Assembly (NCBI GenBank): GCA_017437165.1
Contig: JAFSBS010000063.1
Location: forward strand, 1 to 6,117
DNA length: 6,117 nt
Direction of reading: 5' to 3'
Source: Clostridia bacterium
Lineage (GTDB): Bacteria; Bacillota; Clostridia; Oscillospirales; Acutalibacteraceae
The position numbers were made by a program, and so were the translations under genes. Shown in pieces: positions 1-5,904 of the stretch; within the stretch, counting starts at the first letter, position 1; each line of letters begins with the position of its first letter. Under the pieces are notes generated by a model that was given only the letters and a program-made list of their open reading frames with translations, ran no database searches and was not told the origin of the DNA.

Positions 1-75
1 AACCACATAACCTAAAGCAAATGCGATACCAAAACTTAAAAGCGCCGCTAACGCTAATGCCAAATACAAATTCAT
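1..75 (-). CDS. mraY: MraY, phospho-N-acetylmuramoyl-pentapeptide transferase (N-terminal 25 codons only)
   Basis: MraY is the membrane enzyme that transfers phospho-MurNAc-pentapeptide from UDP to undecaprenyl phosphate, giving lipid I. Only the first 25 codons are in the window; the gene runs off the low-coordinate edge. The visible peptide begins MNLYLALALAALLSFG and is entirely hydrophobic, as expected for the first membrane segment of MraY, but it contains no catalytic motif. The identification therefore rests mainly on position: directly after murF, where mraY sits in most dcw clusters. The ATG shares four bases with the murF stop (ATGA) and has an AAGGAG Shine-Dalgarno 8 nt upstream, so it is a real, probably translationally coupled start. 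Another membrane protein such as FtsW or a MurJ-like flippase cannot be excluded from the sequence alone, but is less likely in this position. Confidence 0.8.
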   Translation of the reverse strand, partial: MNLYLALALAALLSFGIAFALGYVV

Positions 76-1427
76 ACTTCCCACTCCTTGTATAATTTAT
101 GGAAGATTTCTTCCATTTTCATTGAACGACTACCTTTAAAAAGAATAGTATCGTTTTCTTTAAGAATTGATTTTAAATACTCTGCCAATTCATCTTTATT
201 TACAAAAGACTTCGCAACAGCACCATTTTCCTCTGCACCTTTTTTCGTAAGTTTTGAAAGTTCACCGAAAGTCAAAACAATATCAGTATTTTGTTCTGCG
301 GCAAATTTACCAACTTCGTAATGTGCTTCACCTGAAAAAGAACCGAGTTCGAGCATATCAGCGAGTACTGCAATACTTCTCGTTTTCTTTATTGTATTAA
401 GCGTTACAAGTGACGCTTTCATACTGTCGGGGTTAGCATTATAGCAATCTTCTATAAAAGTATAATCCATAACCTTACGCACATTTTGTCGCATTCCCTC
501 GGGCGCAAAGTTTTTCAGGGCGTCTGCACTTTCCTGCAAAGTAAAGCCTAGTTTTTTACCTACACACATAGCACAGAGTGAATTATAAACATTATGTACA
601 CCAACCGCAGGAACGAAAGCATTTACACGTTCTTTTTCACAAACAGCGGTAAACTTACTGCCATCAGGTAAGAACTCAATATTTTCCGCTTTCATATAAA
701 GGTCATTTTGCTCTATACCGAATTTTATAATTTCAAAATCTTCGGTATTTATATTCATAAGCATATCATTATCACCATTTATGATAAGCGGTGCCCCTTT
801 TTTCATTCCTTCTGTAATTTCATATTTAGCCTTTAAAATACCTTCACGCGAACCCAGGTTTTCAATATGTGCAGTACCGACATTTGTTATTATACCGATA
901 TCAGGCTTTACAGTATCTGTGAGACGGGATATTTCATTAAAATGGTTCATTCCCATTTCAATAACAGCCGCTTCGTGACTATTCTCAAGACAGAACAATG
1001 TTTTAGGAACACCTATTTCATTGTTTAAATTCCCCTGTGTTTTTAAAGTATTATATTTTTCAGAAAGCACAGCGTGTACCATACCTTTGGTAGTTGTTTT
1101 ACCCACACTACCCGTAAGTGCAACAAAAGGTATTTTGAATTTCTCTCTGTAACCTTTTGCTATTTTCAGTAACGCTTTACCTGTGTCTTCCACAAGAATA
1201 ACTTTATCACTATTACCATTGTAACGACTGCACACTACTGCTTTTGCATTTTTCTCTAAAACTTCATCTACAAAATCATTCGCATCAAAACGCTCACCTT
1301 TTAAGGCAATAAAAAGTGTGTTTTCATCAATTACTCTGCTATCTGTTGAAATTGTTTTTACTGACCCTTGTAAAGATGTTTTTGTATCACACCACAAGGC
1401 AATCTCTTCTAATAATATTTCTTCCAA
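72..1427 (-). CDS. murF: MurF, UDP-MurNAc-tripeptide--D-alanyl-D-alanine ligase
   Basis: Cytoplasmic ATP-dependent ligase that adds D-Ala-D-Ala to the UDP-MurNAc-tripeptide made by MurE, completing the pentapeptide precursor. At 451 aa it has normal family length. The Mur ligase three-domain layout is visible. An N-terminal substrate-binding domain (about 1-95) carries STDSR at 27-31. The central ATPase domain has the P-loop TGSVGKTTTK (105-114), GNLNNEIGVP (132-141), EMGMNH (157-162), NVGTAHIENLGS (182-193) and the lysine near 201 (AKYEI) expected to be carbamylated. The C-terminal domain has DCYNANPDSMKAS (327-339), ADMLELG (356-362) and FKGSRSMKME (430-439). The GN(L/R)NNEIGVP and YNANP motifs separate MurF from MurC, MurD and MurE. 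The start is TTG, the only plausible start in frame, preceded by AAAGGTGA; no in-frame ATG or GTG lies between it and the murE stop 18 nt upstream. The stop overlaps the mraY ATG. Confidence 0.96.
   Translation of the reverse strand: MEEILLEEIALWCDTKTSLQGSVKTISTDSRVIDENTLFIALKGERFDANDFVDEVLEKNAKAVVCSRYNGNSDKVILVEDTGKALLKIAKGYREKFKIPFVALTGSVGKTTTKGMVHAVLSEKYNTLKTQGNLNNEIGVPKTLFCLENSHEAAVIEMGMNHFNEISRLTDTVKPDIGIITNVGTAHIENLGSREGILKAKYEITEGMKKGAPLIINGDNDMLMNINTEDFEIIKFGIEQNDLYMKAENIEFLPDGSKFTAVCEKERVNAFVPAVGVHNVYNSLCAMCVGKKLGFTLQESADALKNFAPEGMRQNVRKVMDYTFIEDCYNANPDSMKASLVTLNTIKKTRSIAVLADMLELGSFSGEAHYEVGKFAAEQNTDIVLTFGELSKLTKKGAEENGAVAKSFVNKDELAEYLKSILKENDTILFKGSRSMKMEEIFHKLYKEWEV
84..89 (-). promoter_or_regulatory. 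Shine-Dalgarno site of mraY
   Basis: AAGGAG lies 8 nt before the mraY ATG and inside the last codons of murF (encoding Lys-Glu in the C-terminal KEWEV). Together with the ATGA stop/start overlap it supports the mraY start and suggests reinitiation by ribosomes finishing murF. Confidence 0.85.
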
Positions 1428-1431
1428 AAAA

Positions 1432-1439
1432 TCACCTTT
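1432..1439 (-). promoter_or_regulatory. Shine-Dalgarno site that fixes the TTG start of murF
   Basis: AAAGGTGA lies in the 18-nt gap between the murE stop and murF, 4 nt before a TTG codon. The GTG inside this site is not in frame with murF. The site and the lack of any ATG nearby support TTG at 1427-1425 as the true start. Confidence 0.8.
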
Positions 1440-1445
1440 TAAAAA

Positions 1446-2867
1446 TCAAATCAAACCAAGTGCTTTTTTCACTATTTCTCTTTCATCGTAATGAAAACGC
1501 TCTGTACCAATTATCTGATAAGTTTCATGCCCCTTACCTGCAAGTAGCACTGTGTCACCTTCTTTTGCTATTTCCATAGCTTCTTTGATAGCTTCACTTC
1601 TGTCAACAATTGTTATAACTTCTGCTTTTGAACCGACTGTACCGATTAAAATATCTTTTATTATATCTTCAGGTTTTTCTGTTCTTGGGTTGTCGGTTGT
1701 AACAATAACAATATCTGAAAGTTCCGTTGCCATTCTTGCCATTTTAGGACGCTTTGTTTTATCACGGTCACCACCGCAACCAAAGAGAGTAATTACCCTA
1801 CCCTTTGTGAAACTTCTTATAGCGTTTATTGCTTTTTCAAGACCATCAGGCGTATGTGCATAATCAATTATAACACCGAATGGTGTATTTGTTTCTACTA
1901 ATTCTAATCTACCCTTTACTGATTTCGCGCAACTGATTGCGTTAATTGTATCTTCAAGTGAATACCCCAGAGCAACAACTGTACCGATTGCCGATAATGA
2001 GTTATACACAGAGAAATCGCCGGGGATATGAAAATCAACTTTTAAAGTATCATTTACAGTATAGACAACTTTATTATCAAAGAGTTCAATTTCACTCGCT
2101 TTTAAATCTGAAACATTATTTATACCGTAACTTATTCTTTGACACTCTACACCATCAACCATATATGCACTTGTTTCATCATCTGCATTTATTACTGCGA
2201 TATCACAAACTTTGAAAAGTTCTTTTTTACATTTTTTATACTTTTCAATAGTACCGTGATAATCAAGATGGTCTTGTGTAAGATTTGTAAACACACCAAC
2301 CTTAAAGTGAATACCCGCAAGACGCATCTGGTCGAACGCCTGGGAAGATGTTTCCATAACACAATACTTTATACCATCGTCTGCCATCATTTTGAAAAGC
2401 TTGTGCATATCATAAGGGTCCGGCGTTGTGAGTTCGGTGTGAAATTCTTTTTCTCCCACCATATTTTTAACAGTACCTATAAGACCTGAACTGACACCGA
2501 GTTCTTTAAGAATATCTTTAACAATAAAAGCAGTTGTGGTTTTACCATTTGTACCGGTTATACCGATAAGTGTCATTTTGTCGCACTCTGCACCAAAAAG
2601 ATTTTTACACATAACTGCATATACTTCACGGGTATTGTCAACAAGCACCTGTTCTTCAAGCCCTAAATCTTCTGAAACAATAACTGTCGCCGCACCGTTT
2701 TTCAAAACTTCATCTGCAAATTTATGACCGTCAACTCTTGCACCCTTAACACATACAAAAGCACAGTTTTGTGATACTTTTTTTGTGTTATCGGTAACAT
2801 CACTTATTTCTCTGTCGATATATTCTGATTTTACATTTACACCTTTTAACAATTCTGATAAAAGCAT
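1446..2867 (-). CDS. murE: MurE, UDP-MurNAc-L-Ala-D-Glu--meso-diaminopimelate ligase
   Basis: Cytoplasmic ATP-dependent Mur ligase that adds the third stem-peptide residue to UDP-MurNAc-L-Ala-D-Glu. The length of 473 aa fits the family. In order it shows the P-loop TGTNGKTT (104-111), TTPDP (147-151), FTNLTQDHLDYHGT (193-206) followed by YKKCKKELF with the expected carbamylated lysine at about 214, DYAHTPDGL (335-343), GCGGDRDKTKRP (363-374), DNPRTEKP (392-399) and AGKGHE (443-448). The DNPR motif is the known signature of enzymes that select meso-diaminopimelate; L-lysine-adding enzymes carry a different sequence there. The cell wall is therefore probably of the DAP type. The usual SSH of the central domain reads SSQ (174-176). 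The ATG start overlaps the upstream PBP stop by one base (TGATG), with AAAGGTG 10 nt before it. murF follows after 18 nt. Confidence 0.97.
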   Translation of the reverse strand: MLLSELLKGVNVKSEYIDREISDVTDNTKKVSQNCAFVCVKGARVDGHKFADEVLKNGAATVIVSEDLGLEEQVLVDNTREVYAVMCKNLFGAECDKMTLIGITGTNGKTTTAFIVKDILKELGVSSGLIGTVKNMVGEKEFHTELTTPDPYDMHKLFKMMADDGIKYCVMETSSQAFDQMRLAGIHFKVGVFTNLTQDHLDYHGTIEKYKKCKKELFKVCDIAVINADDETSAYMVDGVECQRISYGINNVSDLKASEIELFDNKVVYTVNDTLKVDFHIPGDFSVYNSLSAIGTVVALGYSLEDTINAISCAKSVKGRLELVETNTPFGVIIDYAHTPDGLEKAINAIRSFTKGRVITLFGCGGDRDKTKRPKMARMATELSDIVIVTTDNPRTEKPEDIIKDILIGTVGSKAEVITIVDRSEAIKEAMEIAKEGDTVLLAGKGHETYQIIGTERFHYDEREIVKKALGLI

Positions 2868-5080
2868 CAGTCTTCAACACCTTTGTTTGTTTTAAAATAT
2901 ACTGTAATTGTTGCACCAAGTTCTGTTTGTGTTCCTGCGTCGATACTCTGACGATAAGAAACAACTTCACTGTCGAGTGATGCACCCGAAATTTTAATAT
3001 TGAAACCGGCATTTACCGCTCTTTCATTAGCAGAACTTATGCTTAATCCTTTTAAATCAGGAACAGTTGCAGTTTTGTTTGAAATTTCTTTTTCAGTATA
3101 AAGAATTACAACACCATCAAGAGGAATATTCTGACCTTTTAATGGATATTGTGAAACTACTGTATCACCATTACCGATAACTCTTGCGGTAAAACCTTTA
3201 TTTTTAAGAGTTGCTTTTGCCTTTTCTACACTCATAGAGTTAACATCCGGTGTAACACCATTGAGTTGTGACAATTCTTTTGCAGAATAAACCGGGTCAA
3301 TATTCATATATTTAAGCGTTTCTTCAATTACTCGCCCTGCAACAGGTGCGGCAATAGCACCACCACCGTGAACATACCCCTGTGGTTCATCTATAACAAT
3401 AAGAACCGCTATTTTAGGGTCATCGGCAGGAGCGCAACCTACAAAAGATGCAATATATTCACCATCTACTGTAAGTTTTTCAGAAGTACCCGTTTTACCT
3501 GCAACACGATACCCCGGTACATAAGCGTTTCTACCTGTACCCTCCGCTACAACCTTTTCCATCATAGAAAGAACAGCTTCACTTGTAGTTTGGGAAATAA
3601 CACTTCTTTTAACTGTCGGCTCTGCTTCAAAAACCGTATTGCCATCTTCATCGAGCATTGATTTAACTATATATGGTTGCATTAAACTACCACCATTGGC
3701 AATAGCAGAAACACCTGTAATCATCTGCATAGCACTGACCTGGAAAGTCTGACCGAATGAAGACGATGAAACTTGTGAAATCCCCATATTTTCAAGTGAG
3801 TGATATGTAACATCTTTAACGGGGGTTGCTTCACCAGGTAAATCAACATCAGTTTCTTGTGTAAAACCAAATGCTTCAAAATACTTGTAAAATCTTTCGC
3901 TACCTAATTTCTGACCGATTGTAACAAAGAACGGGTTACACGAATTCATTAAACCTTCTGCAAGTGTCTGATTACCGTGACCACCCGATTTGTGACAATG
4001 AAGTACGTTATCTGCTACTTTAATAGCACCGGAACAGTTAAAACAAAAATCAGGTGTAACAAGACCTTCTTCAAGCGCCGCAGCAGCCACAAAAACTTTG
4101 AAAACAGAACCCGGTTCATAAGTATCACTGACCGCTTTATTACGCCACATTGAATAAATTTTCTCATTATATGCTAAATCATACTTATCTTCATCTTTGA
4201 TTTTTGAAAGTTCTTTTAAAACTTCTTCATCTGTAATAACAGTAGGTAAATTCAAATCGTAATCAGGAAGTGTTGCCATAGCAAGAATAGCACCTGTTTC
4301 CACTTCCATAACAATTCCGTAAGCTGAAGCGGCATCATTATCGACAACCGCCTGACTTAAACCTTTTTCTAAATAATGCTGAATAGTTTTGTCAAGCGTA
4401 AGCACAAGACTTGTGCCTTGTTTCGGGTCATAAGTAGTTTCGTAATTACTTGACATTGCACTATCCCACGCATCTTTTGCAGTAATTACTCTACCCGCAA
4501 CACCCGACAAACTATCATTATACATAAGTTCAAGCCCTGCTCTGCCCGAATCTTCATCACCGGTAAATCCGATAATGGTAGAGGCAAAATTTGAATATGG
4601 ATAGTATCTTTTTGTGTCGGGGTCAATATTGACTATATCATACAAATCAGACTCTTTTATAAATGCTGAAATAAGAGTTTTTTCGGTATATTCAATTTTA
4701 CCTTGTATCTTTACATAACTGTAATCTGAATTAGAAATTTTTTTATAAATTCTCTCTTCGTCAAGTTTTAATATTTTGGCAAGTGTTGTTGAAATAAGCT
4801 TTCTTTGTGAATCATCTTCAATTTTAGACGGGTTAACGTAAACAAGCCACGCAGAAGCACTTTCCGCAAGTACATTGTAATTACAATCATAAATAATTCC
4901 ACGGTCTGCAGAAATTTCTGTATCACTTAACTGTTGGGACTCTGCTTCTGTTTTTAACTCGTCGCCTTTTATCACCTGCAAGTAAAACAGCCTTACAATA
5001 TCTGTACCAAAACCAAAAACAAGGAGAAGAAGTACTGCAATCAATGCACGAACTTTAAGTTTACTTGTTGATTTTGCCAA
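2867..5080 (-). CDS. spoVD/pbpB: Class B penicillin-binding protein (SpoVD/PBP2B-type transpeptidase) with two PASTA domains
   Basis: Membrane-anchored D,D-transpeptidase that cross-links peptidoglycan, expected outside the membrane at the septum or, if SpoVD, in the spore cortex. From the TTG start it is 737 aa. A short basic tail precedes one membrane segment (about 11-35). The PBP dimerisation domain follows, with ADRGIIYD (58-65), SAWLVYVNPSKI (76-87), GFTGDEDSGRAGLE (171-184) and GRVITAKDA (196-204). The transpeptidase domain holds all three active-site motifs: SVFK (Ser325, Lys328), SCN (380-382) and KTGT (529-532). Two PASTA repeats end the protein (about 605-664 and 671-730). The start was set at TTG 5080 because GGGAGG stands 9 nt before it; the longer open frame from TTG 5101 would place that site inside the coding sequence and has none of its own. 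Position between ftsL and murE matches B. subtilis pbpB-spoVD, but only one such gene is present. Cys362 and Cys381 match the spacing of the SpoVD redox pair, while two PASTA domains resemble PBP2B, so the division or sporulation role is undecided. Confidence 0.95.
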   Translation of the reverse strand: MAKSTSKLKVRALIAVLLLLVFGFGTDIVRLFYLQVIKGDELKTEAESQQLSDTEISADRGIIYDCNYNVLAESASAWLVYVNPSKIEDDSQRKLISTTLAKILKLDEERIYKKISNSDYSYVKIQGKIEYTEKTLISAFIKESDLYDIVNIDPDTKRYYPYSNFASTIIGFTGDEDSGRAGLELMYNDSLSGVAGRVITAKDAWDSAMSSNYETTYDPKQGTSLVLTLDKTIQHYLEKGLSQAVVDNDAASAYGIVMEVETGAILAMATLPDYDLNLPTVITDEEVLKELSKIKDEDKYDLAYNEKIYSMWRNKAVSDTYEPGSVFKVFVAAAALEEGLVTPDFCFNCSGAIKVADNVLHCHKSGGHGNQTLAEGLMNSCNPFFVTIGQKLGSERFYKYFEAFGFTQETDVDLPGEATPVKDVTYHSLENMGISQVSSSSFGQTFQVSAMQMITGVSAIANGGSLMQPYIVKSMLDEDGNTVFEAEPTVKRSVISQTTSEAVLSMMEKVVAEGTGRNAYVPGYRVAGKTGTSEKLTVDGEYIASFVGCAPADDPKIAVLIVIDEPQGYVHGGGAIAAPVAGRVIEETLKYMNIDPVYSAKELSQLNGVTPDVNSMSVEKAKATLKNKGFTARVIGNGDTVVSQYPLKGQNIPLDGVVILYTEKEISNKTATVPDLKGLSISSANERAVNAGFNIKISGASLDSEVVSYRQSIDAGTQTELGATITVYFKTNKGVED
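2878..2884 (-). promoter_or_regulatory. Shine-Dalgarno site of murE
   Basis: AAAGGTG lies within the last codons of the PBP gene, 10 nt before the murE ATG. The TGATG junction means a ribosome ending the PBP can reinitiate at murE. Confidence 0.75.
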
Positions 5081-5089
5081 TTGAAATAA

Positions 5090-5095
5090 CCTCCC
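5090..5095 (-). promoter_or_regulatory. Shine-Dalgarno site that fixes the PBP start
   Basis: GGGAGG is followed by 9 nt and TTG at 5080-5078. It is the best Shine-Dalgarno match in the window and moves the start 7 codons downstream of the longest open frame. Confidence 0.87.
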
Positions 5096-5128
5096 AATCA
5101 ATAATAGGTCTTACTAAATACACTTATT

Positions 5129-5140
5129 ACATAATTATGT
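5129..5140. other. 12-bp perfect palindrome at the predicted transcription start
   Basis: ACATAATTATGT is its own reverse complement. It lies 2 nt downstream of the -10 box and covers the predicted +1 (near 5136) of the PBP-mur promoter, a position where a dimeric repressor could bind. It does not extend beyond 12 bp, and a palindrome this long is expected by chance about once or more in an AT-rich window of this size. An operator role is only a possibility. Confidence 0.2.
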
Positions 5141-5142
5141 TT

Positions 5143-5171
5143 ATTATACCATATATAATGCAATATGTAAA
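5143..5171 (-). promoter_or_regulatory. Sigma-A-type promoter of the PBP-murE-murF-mraY unit
   Basis: The -35 box TTTACA (5171-5166; one mismatch to TTGACA) is separated by exactly 17 bp from a perfect -10 box TATAAT (5148-5143). TGG directly before the -10 box makes it an extended -10. Transcription should start near 5136, giving a leader of about 56 nt before the PBP TTG. The promoter lies just downstream of an intrinsic terminator, so it probably supplies most transcripts for the genes below it. It looks like a vegetative rather than a sporulation-sigma promoter. Confidence 0.85.
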
Positions 5172-5196
5172 TAAACTAACGATACTTTTTTCAATG

Positions 5197-5223
5197 AAAA
5201 AGGAGTCGAGCAATCTCAACTCC
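5197..5223 (-). terminator. Intrinsic terminator after ftsL
   Basis: On the minus strand GGAGTTGAG pairs with CTCGACTCC across a 4-nt loop (ATTG), giving a 9-bp stem with one G-U wobble, followed directly by TTTTT. It begins about 40 nt after the ftsL stop and ends the rsmH-ftsL transcript. The T run is short (five), so some read-through is possible. The opposite strand has no T run after the stem, so it acts in one direction. Confidence 0.82.
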
Positions 5224-5262
5224 CCTAATAATATTTACCGTTTTACAGATATATGTTATTTA

Positions 5263-5892
5263 TCAAAAGAGATTTGCAAACAATGATTTAATTCCTGCTC
5301 CGAATTCACCTTTGCCATCTACTTCTTTATCACCTGAAATGACGAACTCATCACCCTCGGATAAATCAATATACGTTATCTGATAGTTTTCCGCTTTTAC
5401 CATACCCAACTTCGTTTCAGCATATTCTATTGCTTTTTGAGAATCAATCATACTGTTAAGTTCTGCATTAAGTCTTACAGATTCACCCTCTTGAATAGAA
5501 ATTTCATTCTGAACACCTGCAATCTGTGCATCAAGTTTATCGCTTTCTACAAACATAAAAAGTCTTACAACAACTGCAGAAATAAGACATAACACTACAA
5601 CCATTGATTTTATAAGTAATGGTGAAACTGCTGTTTTTTTACTGTTTCTTGCAACAGTGTGCTGGTATGAATCAACTGTTTCCACTGCTTTTCTTACAGT
5701 TCCATTACTTGTTCTTGTATAATTAACACTTTGTGGTCTGCTTTGCTTTTTTACTGTTTTCTTACTGCTCGTCTTTTTTGCAGGTGTTCTCTTAACCTGT
5801 TGATTTCTTGCAGGTTCTGTTCTTTTAGTTTCTACAACTTGTGGCTCAAACAACGATAAATCATAAGCCGAAGTTTCTCTGTAATTTGTCAT
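5263..5892 (-). CDS. ftsL: FtsL-like cell division protein with long basic N-terminal tail
   Basis: Bitopic membrane protein of the FtsL/DivIC type, which in known systems forms a complex with DivIC and DivIB/FtsQ and helps place and activate the septal PBP. From the chosen ATG it has 209 aa. Residues 1-90 are cytoplasmic, rich in Lys, Arg, Thr and Ser, and probably disordered. One membrane segment (about 91-115, rich in Val, Leu and Ile) is followed by a likely coiled coil (about 116-155, including ESDKLDAQIAGVQNEI) and then ETKLGMVKAENYQITYIDL (159-177), which resembles the conserved end of the FtsL/DivIC domain. The tail GEFGAGIKSLFANLF could be an amphipathic helix. Family members such as B. 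subtilis FtsL are only about 120 aa, so the tail is the unusual part. ATG 5892 was chosen because AAGGTGA stands 5 nt before it; the in-frame GTG at 5901 lies within that site. Sequence alone is weak for such proteins; position after rsmH and before a class B PBP makes the call. Confidence 0.87.
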   Translation of the reverse strand: MTNYRETSAYDLSLFEPQVVETKRTEPARNQQVKRTPAKKTSSKKTVKKQSRPQSVNYTRTSNGTVRKAVETVDSYQHTVARNSKKTAVSPLLIKSMVVVLCLISAVVVRLFMFVESDKLDAQIAGVQNEISIQEGESVRLNAELNSMIDSQKAIEYAETKLGMVKAENYQITYIDLSEGDEFVISGDKEVDGKGEFGAGIKSLFANLF

Positions 5893-5897
5893 TTTTA

Positions 5898-5904
5898 TCA
5901 CCTT
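5898..5904 (-). promoter_or_regulatory. Shine-Dalgarno site that fixes the ftsL start
   Basis: AAGGTGA stands 5 nt before ATG 5892 and shares two bases with the rsmH stop codon TAA. This rules out the in-frame GTG at 5901, which is part of the site itself. Confidence 0.82.

Noticed and set aside
1552..1863. A 103-codon open frame on the plus strand opposite murE, and other plus-strand frames at 88-321, 781-978, 1946-2489, 3368-3661 and 5841-6077
   Set aside because: Each lies antisense to a well-supported gene and none resembles a known protein family by eye; I saw no reason to treat any as a gene.
2800..3012. A 70-codon minus-strand frame across the PBP-murE junction
   Set aside because: It is out of frame with, and largely inside, the PBP and murE genes, whose own frames show full family motifs here.
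5081..5136. Possible riboswitch or attenuator in the PBP leader
   Set aside because: The leader is only about 56 nt and shows no stable stem, T run or recognisable ligand-binding motif.
5187..5201. Small hairpin TTTTTC-ATT-GAAAAA that overlaps the T run of the terminator, a possible antiterminator
   Set aside because: It is six mostly A-T pairs with a 3-nt loop, far weaker than the 9-bp GC-containing terminator stem. It forms too late to compete, and no sensing element is visible.
5065..5286. A 73-codon plus-strand frame across the ftsL-PBP gap
   Set aside because: The gap is explained by a terminator, promoter and leader on the minus strand. The peptide is a low-complexity by-product of AT-rich DNA.
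5893..5901. GTG at 5901 as the ftsL start
   Set aside because: It is part of the AAGGTGA Shine-Dalgarno; ATG 5892 follows with suitable spacing.
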